From NCBI RefSeq assembly GCF_949628265.1, contig NC_088788.1, forward strand, positions 10,540,001-10,604,000: a stretch of DNA of 64,000 nt. Direction: 5' to 3'. Made by a program: the position numbers and the translations under genes. The notes beneath the pieces are model-generated. The model was not told the DNA's origin. It saw nothing but the letters and a program-made list of their open reading frames with translations, and searched no databases. Each line of letters begins with the position of its first letter. Position 1 is the stretch's first letter. The DNA comes from Cloeon dipterum (lineage: Eukaryota > Arthropoda > Insecta > Ephemeroptera > Baetidae). Below are positions 40,900 to 52,700 of this stretch, in pieces.

Positions 40900-42112
40900 A
40901 TGGATATCTTGCAAATGATCTCTGACACCCTCAGCATTATCACAATTTCGTTATGCCTCATCCTCAAGGTTCCGCAGATTATAAATCTGTTCAAGCTCAA
41001 GTCGGCTAAAGGCATGAATCTGCCCGGACTTTTCCTGGAGCTGACAAGGTAACTGATGACTCACTGAATACATACATTAGGTGCACGATAGTGACGTAAT
41101 AATTTTGTAGACTTTGAGAATGTTTGCATAAACGCGGTCAACGTGTGAAATTATGGCACTATAAGAAAATGCGAGTCAATCACGGCCTTTATCATGATGT
41201 GTTTGTCGTTTTTTACCGTTTTAAAAATAAAATTTAATGTATTTTCTATTTATTCTTGTTTATTTCTTGATCTACTTAAATACAATCAAAAATAACTTAT
41301 CATAAAGATTTCAAAGCAAGAAAAAGGCCAACAGATACTAGCGAAAAAATGATAAAACGAAAACAATCCATTAAAAAGTAATATCACGCCGCCGCCGCAC
41401 TGAGACGCAAACTACAATTCTCTAAATTGTCATGATGGGAAAAATGAATTAAATTTGGCATAATTTTGTTTCAGTTACACCGTTATGACCTGTTACAACT
41501 ACTGCAATGGATACTCTCTAATGTCGTACATGGAGTACCCTATTATTCTTGTGCAAGAATTGGTACTCATTTTCCTTGTATTAAAATACAAGAATCTCGT
41601 GAACACGACGAGCATTGCTGGATTCGGGGTCTACCTGGCCGTGCTGGCAGCCTTTGGCCTGAAAATTGTTCCCACGGTCATTCTCTCTATCCTAGCTGTG
41701 AGTATTACATTTGAACGGCTTCTTGTAACTACACGGAAAAAACACTTATTCTGTTGCTTGTAACTAATACAATTGTCTGTCGCCCTTTTCTTTCCAGCCG
41801 ATGTGCACGCCTATTTCTGCTTCAAGTAAAATTGTGCAAATTGTTGCCCTGATCAGAAGCAAGGATTCCGAGTCCATCAGCGTGCTCACCTGGTTCCTCT
41901 CCGCGTTTACAAATTTTTGTAAGCGTTTCTTAATATTTGCGAGTGTGACTTGTATTAATGAGACAATATTTTCAGCTCGAATCTTCACCATTTACCTGGA
42001 CTCTGCGGATCTGACTCTACTGACAAATTTCGCAATTTCCACATTCCTGAGCACCTCCATGATGCTTGCAACTATTTATTACAAGAACCCCAAGAAAGAC
42101 AAAGAAGTTTAA
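40900..42112 (+). CDS. SLC66A3: SLC66A3 (PQ-loop repeat protein 3)
   Basis: Four exons: 40900-41048, 41475-41697, 41798-41918, 41976-42112, giving 209 residues (human about 202). The fold is the seven-helix PQ-loop or MPDU1/SWEET-like type. The first PQ motif is LKVPQI at about 22-27, followed by KSAKGMNLPGLFLEL, as in human SLC66A3. YMEYPIILVQ and the second, degenerate repeat SKIVQI with ESISVLTWFLS also match. The second repeat lacks the Pro of PQ, as it does in mammals. The C-tail is Lys-rich (KNPKKDKEV). The family includes lysosomal amino acid exporters and a dolichol-linked ER protein; the substrate of this member is not known. The start at 40900 gives the normal short N-terminus before helix 1. 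Confidence 0.92.
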
Positions 42113-43756
42113 ACTCGAAATTGCCATTCAGTATCAAGCTTTGCTTATGACACTTGCCTCATGCGGTCAATTGATTTTTGTTCCTATTTAACCTATTGTC
42201 AATTTTGCCTATTTACCTGGATATTATTTTAAATTTGTAATTAGGCTAGTATTATAATGAAATCTTAATGCTCATTTGAATCGACGTTTGTCGATGGATT
42301 TCCTGCTTGGTTGAGCGAGCCTATTTGTTGGACAGTATTTTGCCAAAAGCTCTCTGTGTGTTCATTTATTTTACTCAAGCCTGTTAAAATAGGAATGTTA
42401 ATCCTGCACATCAACAAATCATTTTGCAGATATTAGTTATAATTTAGTGAAGATGTGATTTCGATGCTTTTAGATTTGAAGAGATTAGGTATTATAATAA
42501 TTGAAGGACATGTCAAACACAAGACAAGTATTATTCACTGTGAGCTAGAAATAATTACCACAGTCATATTTTTAAATCAAAATTTGCAAAAATCAAACTG
42601 AATAAATAATAGCAAACCCTGCAAAAAGTACAGTTTTAATTTCAATTAACCCAAATTAATGCAGCGCAGGCTTTATAGAATTAGAACTGTGAGCCTGTGA
42701 AGTTTCATTAAAAAATTTAGGGGTATTTGAATGTGATTGAAAACAATAGCTTTTTTCAATCAATTTTTAATAGATTTGCCTGGCATTCAATTTGTTACCT
42801 TCAGCAGTTTTTCCTACGCAATAGCGGAATACTTTGGATTTTTATGTGAACAATTTGTAATTGCCACAAGGCTGCAGCATGCCAATTTATTAATTAAAAT
42901 TACAGCTAGCATGAACAATAAAACTATAACTATTATATTGATTGAGAATGGGAAATTCAACTATCGTTTTGTTAACATGGGAAATAATCTTGAAATCCTA
43001 ATTGGAAAATAAAGTTTAAAAATAAAAAATAGAATAAAAATATTTTCCAAGATTTTACGGCAAACATTTTGAAAAAAAAATTAAAATTAGAGAAACCTAC
43101 AACTAACAATAAAATGTTATTAGTACAGTAATTAGTTTCTCTCAATTTCATTATTTTTTTAACTTACATTGCAATATTTACTAAATGTCGTACAACTCTG
43201 AAAAAATTCAGTCTGAGATAATATTTTAATCTCAAAAATTTGGCTACCGGTCTAATATTTATTCCTTTCTGAGTAAAATTTAAATTTTAAATAGGATAGA
43301 AAATAGGGAAAGAAATTAGTAATATCGATTGGAGGGGTCGTTACTGGGGTGTGCAATTTTCTTGGTGGACAAATTCTCACCAAAAGTAATGCTAAGTAAA
43401 TGAATTTGTAACTTAAACTGCTCTACAATTCCAAAATTCCAATTTTTTGATGGCATTTGCAATTTCTAGTACATCCTGACAGTAAAAGAGGCATCAGACG
43501 GTGAAATTGATTAACTTTGTCGGCACATTTTGGCGCCCTTGCTTTTCAGCATTCACGAGAGGCGAGAGCAATTTTGCGCCAGCGCCTAGTGATCGCGAGC
43601 AGCGGGCAAACGCAGAGAGTTGGTGCGGCCGGCCGGTGAGCTGAAGAGTGGAGCCGACATCGGCGCGCACGAGAGAGCGGTCTCTGGTGCGGATGCAGCC
43701 GAGGGTCAGTCTCCGTACACACGGTGCGCGCGCGAGTGACTGGTCTTCGGCACAAT
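42113..43756. other. Intergenic and upstream region of the Cys-loop channel gene
   Basis: AT-rich DNA to about 43490, including the SLC66A3 3' UTR (AATAAA at 42601-42606 is one candidate signal). From about 43500 to 43756 it turns sharply GC-rich with many CG steps. This ends at the proposed first coding exon of the channel and is the likely promoter and 5' UTR. The reading at 42737-43012 is low-complexity and is not called. Confidence 0.5.
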
Positions 43757-46700
43757 ATGCCGCTCCACAGCAGGTAAAATTCCTTCTAAAACCGGACTCG
43801 GCAGCGACGCGCAGACTTACATTTTTTTCTTTTTGCACTCATTGTCAGTACACACAAGCAATATTAATTTTTGTTAAATTGACTTAATCGTTCTCGTTCA
43901 TCGCTGGCTCCAGCCAGTGTTGTTAAATTCCGCATTTATTTTCTGGGAAAAATTCCAGCATTGCCAAAAATTGTTTTGCAGGTTTTAATATCCACAATTT
44001 TTGCGCATTTTCCCAAACACCATGTAGATTATTTCATTTTGGACGCCAACCCATTATTTTTTTGTGATTTCTGGATATTTTTCAAATTAAATAGAAATTG
44101 TCATACTTATATCGCTCTTATTTGACGCGATACCTGAGCTTTTTGGGATCAAAGATAGCAAAAAATGCAGAACCTTGGTATTTTTTTTGCTCAAAAAAGT
44201 AGTGCATTAACTTCGTGTATTGCAAACCTTGGTAACTCCGTAATTAGGATTTCGCTTTCAGTCTGCGGCTATATTTATTTATTCGTGCACGCATTCAGCA
44301 GTAAAATTATTTTCACACGAGGTGCCAATGTCGATATTTGTTTGGCAAAGAGTACTCGCGTGCTTCGCAAGCTTGAGTGAAATGCACTCAAATCTGCCAA
44401 GGAGTTTGTGTTGCAGTAAAAGTTTCTATTTTGCGATGCAGTGTCTAATTGACAGAGACTGATCGTAATGATTTTAAATTAATTACAAAGAGACAAATTA
44501 GGAAATCAATTTAAGCGTTTAACACTGGTCAGGGTCGACAAGAAAGATATTTATATTTAAAACTGGTTTATGTTCTCCCTTTAATTTTTTTTTACCGAGC
44601 AAGCTACATCGAAAGCTCTTCATTTTTCTTCATCCCACGCTTAAAAATATAATTTGATTATGCGTCATCATCATCCCTTTCTTATAGGATTTCAAATTTG
44701 TTGTAATTTATCTAACAAATTTTCCTACATTAAAACAATAAACAAATGAGCTATAGGAGATTTTGATAGTATGAATTTCTGGGCATCATGATACGCGGTT
44801 TGATTTCAGGAAAATGCTGTTAATGACGGAATTAGGTCGTGTGTGTGTATATGGTGCGAGTCCGCAGTGATACATGGCGCTATTCCACTCAATAATTAAA
44901 ATCACATTTCGCGTTTCGGTTGGTACTAACCGCACAGGCTGTTATTGAAACAAAACTCGTAAATAATTTTTTGCCCAACTTTTGGCCTTCAAGCTGTTGA
45001 ACAGATCGGTCGTATATCAAAGGCCGAAAATTTCAACAATCTTATTGGGAGGACGAGTAGTGTTTTAGCATGTCTCTAAGAGTAATAAACGTGTGCAGCG
45101 AAACGCATTTCACTCGCGTTCTCTGCTCTTTGTGAGTGAAATGCGTAGTAATTAAATAGCGCGCGTCTTAAATTTGCAAGGTTTACGACCGACCCAGCAC
45201 AGGCCTGCTGGCAACCCAATGAAAACCGACGAGGGTTGAAATTTATAATTTACGCACGCCAAAAACATTCAAACAGATGCCGATCTGCTGCGACTGACTT
45301 GATTGGTGCACATTTCACAAGAAAGCCAGGGCTTGGAACCCATTCTATAAACCTTTTCATGCCGAAGAAAGACCAATGTTTGTGTTGAGGTCCTGATGCC
45401 GATAGTTTAAAAGCATCATAAGAGAAATTGATGGGCAGGTGTCAAATTTTTGTTTATTGTGAGCGAATGGGACTATTATTGGAATTATAGATCTTTCATC
45501 TTCTCCATGCAACTTCCAAGTGCTAATTTGAGAATAAATTTCATAAAGGGACTAGTTAACGTTAACACAGACCAAAACGATATTTATACGAACAGAATTA
45601 ATACTATTTATATGTACAGAATGTGCAAACAACGAACACTCTATAAATTTAATATTTTGTTATTCCTACGAAGTCATTTAATTAGTTATTTTCTCATGCG
45701 AACCGTTCTGCGTGGATTGAAATAAAAGCCGCATTCTTACACCCAGACAGACAGATTGCTCTCGCGGGAAGAACAAGCTTTTTGTCTGTTCTTCCCCTAA
45801 AAAACACAAAACAAATAACATATTATATTGTGCAGTAGCAAATAAGCAGCATGTCTATCAATCTTAGTCCTCTGCTGCTGGGCCCAATAAATGTTGCCGG
45901 ATTCAACATGAGGAATTTTTTCTGTTTCTTTCTTTACTAGAAAAAAATGCTGCCTTTGATTGTGTTGTGGCGCATTAAATTTTAGAACAGAGAATTCGGC
46001 CGATTGCGCGGTCGCACAGTTGAAAGTGAAAGGACCGCCTGATAAACTTCACACGATTCATGGCAAATCTTGTTTGTTGCTGTCGGTTGCCTGACCTCTT
46101 CTAAATCAGGTGCAGGATGGTCAAGGTTGTAAACTTTGCAGACTGGCAGCCACGCATGAGTGATCTTCGCCGAAATAGTCCGCGAGAAACTAGGAATGCG
46201 CCAAATGCAGTCACGACCAGTTCACTCGGACATTTTTATTGCCCACGCCGCACAATAAATTAAAACCTTTTCGGGGGGGCGTTTCCTTTACCTTTTATTT
46301 CCGCGTTAAATTCATCCTTTAAGGAACACCGTCTGGACGCAAATTGCAGACGCTATATATGCTCTGTTGTTGCTTTTCTTTTGAGGACAAAAACACGACT
46401 ATATAATTGTGCGCACCTGTTGTACATTGCGTCATCAACCTTCTCATAATAAAAAATTTAATCTAGCACCAAGGTCAATCGCAGCACATTTGTCTATTAT
46501 TCTGACAGCGATTGTGTGGATCACCTTAATGAAATTTCTTGGCCACGATTTACACCAGAAAAAATTCTAAATTTGAGACGCACTAAATTAGGTTAGTTTT
46601 GGCACACACTTGACTCTCATTATAATTAAAAACCTGACAGAGACCATCACTATCCTTCCATCATCAGCGGCTGCTCTTAAAAAAATTATTTTGAGGTTGA

Positions 46701-49700
46701 CACCCCGGCACTTAAAAACAAAAGAGAGCCAAGCGGCCTTCTTTACAGCCGCTTGTCAGAACCATCAATCGATGAGCGGTGATAATTTTCTAAAGGATTG
46801 CCTAGACTCAGCAACGACAGGCAAAACGGCCCCCAAAGTTTCTAATAAACTTCATTGATCCACGCGAACACATTTGGCTTTAGGCCAAAGAGGGAAAGAA
46901 CAGGAAATCTAGGATTTTTATTGAAATCTTCGAACGCGAGATTGATCAGTTGATAGGGGACTCCCTGCGGAGTCGACTTAAACTTTCGTTAATAATTTTA
47001 GTAATTTTAATTTCAAATTCGGTTAAGGAAGCTTAACATGTGGAAACGACGAGTGTAGGCAATCGGCATAAATGTTTGCGAATATAGTATTTGAACGTTT
47101 TAATACATTCAGTAAACATTTGAGCCTATCGCTACGCACGTCGCAGGTGAGATATAATTGTTCTGTCAATAAACAGTCGGTTGGAGTGAGGCCGCTGATA
47201 AAATATTGACCAAAGATTTATGTATTATCGTCATTTAATCGATAATATCGTTTTGGGACTAAAAGAGAATACAACAGTTGCAATTTCGCAATCACTTTTA
47301 TGGTGTTAAATTAGCAGACACAACAAAATGTAGAAAGATGACATTTATCTTTTACAACGCATCCTTGTTTAATTGAACTGAGCGGAACTAACGTTTTGAT
47401 GGTCTACAAACACTGTTATTTTTATTTTTAAGATCAAAAGGAAGACAGTATTTTCTCTTTAAACTGATTAGCAGAAGTGGTGAACAAGTAGACCTTCTCA
47501 TTTTAAGACCACAATGCCAAAGGGCCTCAATTAAAAATGGTCGTGAATATCTCCTCGGTCTACCCGGTGTCGTGAATTGTTTCTTTATTTAAATCCCCCA
47601 TGACTAGACCACACGTTTCCTATCTTGAAGAAATTTATACACGTGATTCTTGTCGGCCCTCTCTTCTTGACCAACATCCAAGATTCAGAAATGCAGCCGT
47701 GTATAATTTGCTAACGAAGCCGTCTCTTAGAGGGAACATTGTCGCGGCGTGCGTTTTCGTGCGAAAATCACGATGACTGTCTTTTTCTGACAGTAAATAG
47801 ATCATGAAGAGAGGCGAACGAACCCTCATTTTGGCAGCCGCAAGAGGAATTCTGCGGCAGCACAGCAATCACTTTCATTAGCGGCGCTAAAATTACAGTG
47901 CGTCCCGCGAGAAGATTCATTAGGGGGATGCCACTCTTCACGCCAGAAGTTTTCAAGGCACACAGCGTGTCTTTCTTTTCGTTTGAGCCAGCGAGCGTGC
48001 AGAAACAAACGTCAAAGTCTAATGGCTAGAGTGTTTGTTTCGCCGCTGCCGCCTCGCAGGGTCCATAATGCCGATAGCACCCCTGGAGATTGAGAGCTAG
48101 AAAGGCTCAAATGCCATATTATTGGCATTTTACTCTACATGCTTTTAAAAAGAGACTAACAAAGACAAATAATCGAGGCTGGACTTTTGGGTTAAAATGG
48201 GTTTATTTCTTTCTAAAATTACTAGGTTTATTATTTTTTTTAAATTTAAATAGTTTGTTTTAGTATACTACGCAGGGCTACATTTTTAACATAATTTTAT
48301 AGCTGGTCTATTGATTTTTTTAATTTTTGCTCGCTCTCCATTCAACTCTGAAGAAGAGTGCATGATTCTTTTACCCTTGAATATTTATTTTGAAACGAGT
48401 GTTGACGGCATGCCAGCCCAAATAGATCACTTTCTCTGGCGACACACACTACACGTTATGAAGAAGCAGAAAGCATATTACTCGCCTACTTGACAACTCG
48501 GAGATAATTGCGTTCGAGGCGTACATTTCGCAGACATGAGTTTTTAAAAATGAGATCGTCAGCATACTCGGAATTTCCTGTAACGTGATTCAAAAATGTG
48601 ATAACCTTTGAGAATCCAATATCAGTCAACGTACTCGCTTCTATGGTATGCTCTCGACTAGACGCTTTTTATTATTGCTGCTCGCATGCAACTCCTTATT
48701 TCTTTGCATATATATGACTCTGCAAGACAATTCTCGTTCGTTGCGAATAAGCTCTGCCAGCAGTATGCTTGGTGCCTTTGATTTATTTTCTAAAGCATGG
48801 AAATCGCATTATCTATTTATTCCACACCGCTGGCTTTTCGAAATCTATCGATAAAGCTTATGTTCGCATCCCTGAATTTATTATTTGAAAAATGGTGCTA
48901 TCGGTTTAGAAGGGAAAGAATGTTAAATGTCTGAGCCTCAATACATATTTGCACATGCACACGACAAATAAACAAACAAAAAATTTATTTCAGTTTTCCT
49001 TATGTGTTGGGTAAAAAGGAAAAGAAGCAGTGACAAAATTTATATCATTAAGAACCATTCAGCTCTTGAGAAAAAATATTTGTCCACGCCAAAGGGTCAA
49101 GAGCATCTTCAAAACTCATCATAAACGTGCATAGTCATGCCAGAAATCCTTTTATAGCATACGTTCATTTTTCATCACGAGTGCGAGTGCTGCCTTCTCA
49201 GTGAGTCGCACGCCTCTGCTAATTCTTAACGCTTGCCAGGAAATCCCAATCCTGATCTGCAACGTAAGGATCCCCTTAGGTCCTATATACACACACTTTC
49301 CTCGTAAGCCAAATCGCTGCAATCCTACTTAAGCGATTAACTTTTTCTATGATACTTTGAGACACCCATCCGTGTCAGAGTGTATTTGAATTAATTGATC
49401 TATCCCACGCAACTCGAGCTTAGTTAGAATAAGAAAAACAGAAAATTTCAAAATCCTTCGCTTGGTAGTTCAATGCTGAAATCACGCCAACGATCTGTTA
49501 TACTTTTTAGATTACGACACTGGTTAGATTATCGTCGTTTTTTTTTTAAATAACAGGGTCAATGTTGGCAGACATGAAGCCCAAGCTAAACTTTGGAATC
49601 GACCATTCCATTAAAACGTGCTTGTTGCGGCTTTTAGGGCAAAATGTTGCGCGTCTCCGTTCGTGCCGCATTCAAGCGAGAGCGAGCGAAACACGTTTCC

Positions 49701-52700
49701 AGAGAGCAAAATGGTTTTCGCTCGTAGCTACGTCCGAAGCCTTTTTTATCTCACTGAGTACGGATACGGTTCATATGCACACAGCGAGAGATGACTGTTT
49801 CATGCAGAAAACTCAATGCTGCTGCTGGGAGGCCTTTTCAACATGGGAAACGCAGTCGCAAACATTGGTTGCAGGAAGGGCTAATTAATTAATTACGACG
49901 TGCACTTAGTTCATATGTACTTTGTTTGGCAACTGCTCTTTATGAAGAGCTTCCACTCATCCGTACAAGAATAATTTCTTTAAGACGCTTCATTTCTTAA
50001 TGCGTGTATATATGAGCGAAAACTCAACAACTCATATTTTGAAGAGGCTTTGCTCCGGCCTACTTGAAAACTTTCATTTTATTTCCAGAAGCCGACCTGA
50101 CATAAAAATTCAAATTTTATTATCATATCCCGGAAAATCCCCTCATTCGAATATAAATGTCAATATGATGGAAATGGGTGCAGTTTTTCAATTATTTATT
50201 AAGTCTGTAGGAATACATTTTTACCTTTTTCAGAGGTCCAGAGTCCAGACATCTTGTCAAACCCTCTTGATTCATAGCAGTAATTATTTTCAAATATAAC
50301 GTAGATAAAAATAATTAAAAATTTTATAATTTGTTGAATTTATTGAGAGCGCGTAATTGGAGAATTAAATGACCATCCCCCACATAATTATTTCAACGTA
50401 TATTTACGATTTCAACCATCTGAAAGAAACTCCAACAACTGATTTTCACTTATCGCAAGCACGTCGTGATTCGATTTTTGCCCTTGTTGCGCACGAATAG
50501 TTGTGAAAATTTAACGAGGTTCATTTTCACCCGCTTCCATTGATACATATTATACTGCTTGCGGTTGGCTCACGGCTTTGCTGTGAAATTCATTGTGTAT
50601 TCTACGCCGAGGACAGAGCAGATTGACACGCTTTGCTGCAACATTTGATATCAACCCCGCAAACCTACGAAGGCGCCCTTTATATAGGGGTTGAATTGTG
50701 ACGCCGACGGCTTTATCAAAGCCGGCCCCTCACTCGATGTCGCGTGCGATATAAAGTGCCCTGGCAAAGTGCGGCAAGGTTGTTGCACATTACACTTTTG
50801 TAATAATCAGTTTGAAAGCAAAGCAACCACACGTGTGCACTGCTCATTACATTAGCCTTTGTTTTTAATTACACTCTATTCCGTCACAATCGTTTGCATA
50901 CAATTACAATCTGATTCGTTTCCTCAAGAAAGCGTTTGTGGTGTTTTCTGCACAGTGTTGTTATGACTGAGAGGAAGAAACCGTGCCTGACTCCGTCTGA
51001 AATCAATCCAAAACATTTTGTGCTGCACCGGTGATTACCACTGACACGCACTAGAATTAACGCAAAACCGTGGGCGCAGACAGACAATTATTTGTTAATC
51101 TTGGCTACATTGGGCTAGATCCCACTACGATGAATTACAAACAAGCCTCAGGCTCTGAAATGCTGTAAAAATATTGATCCTCTCTGTCGTTTTTAGTCTA
51201 TGCAATTAACTCCCTGAAATCTGAATCGCGCCTGTGGCTGTGCGTGTCGTAAATTGACTTCTCTCTTCCATACTATATACTTTTTTCTCTGTAATTGCGT
51301 GCATGCACACTTTGTTTGACTTAAATAAATCAAGCTGCACTGGCACTGTAATTTCTTTAAATCTTGGTTGGATCAAATTTCGTTTTAAGCGAATTTTAAA
51401 ATAAAATACGAAACAATATTTGGTGCAAAATGAACTCAGCAAACTTCAAAAGCGCCATAAATTTGGTTGGGAAATTGTCATGTCAACGTCAAACCTGTCT
51501 TTGTATCTTGTGAAAACCAGAATCATGTCAAATAACTAAATTTGTTTGAACGCATAATGATCAAAGTTTTCGTATCCCATTTGTCGTTCGTTAACTTGTC
51601 CCTCGTAGCGTGAATATAAAATGTGACATTTTTATTGCTACATGCCAGAAGTCCACATCTATTTTTCTGACTATAAATATAGTTCACAGGGACTAATTTA
51701 AATAAAATGTTGATTTTTCAGATGGCAGTGCTCTCTGCTTGTGGGGGCAATTTTCACGGCGATGGTCCAGAGCCAACGAGCACCCCCAAAATTGTATGAT
51801 ATTGTGCCTGATGATTACACTATTCATGAGCCGCCGCCTCTACTTGATGGTAACGTCAAAGACTTTCATACCAAAGACATTTTGTCATTTTTGTGTGTCT
51901 GCAGGCAAAGCAGTGCCAGTGGAATTTTCAGTCAGCGTAAAAAATATCCCAAGTCTCGACGAGTTGAAACAGGTTAGTAAAATTGAGAAATTTAGCATCA
52001 AATAACTTTTTTTAATGATTCAAAGACGCCTTTTCTCTTGAATTACAAATCAACATCATAAAATTGACACACATTTTCTTTAACGTGTGTCGGGTGTCGG
52101 CCAGTATAACGGCAGATGCATCCCTTTTTATTATTTTGTATTTTTTACGACATGTGTGTGACTGGCTCGCATAAAAAATTAAAGGTCTACTGCGCAAGTT
52201 GCCTCGTCCCTTCGTAAGGTAATCTAAAACGCAAACAGCGCGCGTTTGAAGACGAACTTCACAAGTAGCAGTGAGCTATATATGAGACTAAGAAGGTGTC
52301 CGATGGGAATTTTGCCGCTTGCTAAAATGGGAAATGCAAATATCCCCGTCTTCTTTGCTACACTCCGACCAAGGCTACCCAAAACAAAAAAGCAAATTGC
52401 AGGATTGCGTGCTGCAGGCGTCTCGTATATTTGAATTAATCTTGTGTCCGCACTATCGACGTGTGTATTGATAAATGATAATACAGTATATTGACTCAAT
52501 GAAACAAGGTTTCGAAAGAACACCTGGCTCTCATTATTTGCAACATAATATATCCAGACAATTAGCACTGACATGTTACATAAATTAAATTTCTTTTTGG
52601 AAAATAAATTTGAATATAGATTCAAATTAATCTCGAGGAAAGAAACTCTGCGGTAAAACCACAAGGATAACTAGCTGCAAGTGCAACACGCTAATAAAAG

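Noticed and set aside
46610-46858. 82-codon plus-strand reading in the channel intron
   Set aside because: No domain, no splice signals in phase with the channel exons, ordinary composition.
52224-52664. 146-codon minus-strand reading frame within a channel intron
   Set aside because: No homology recognised, does not start at ATG, and has no matching splice partner.
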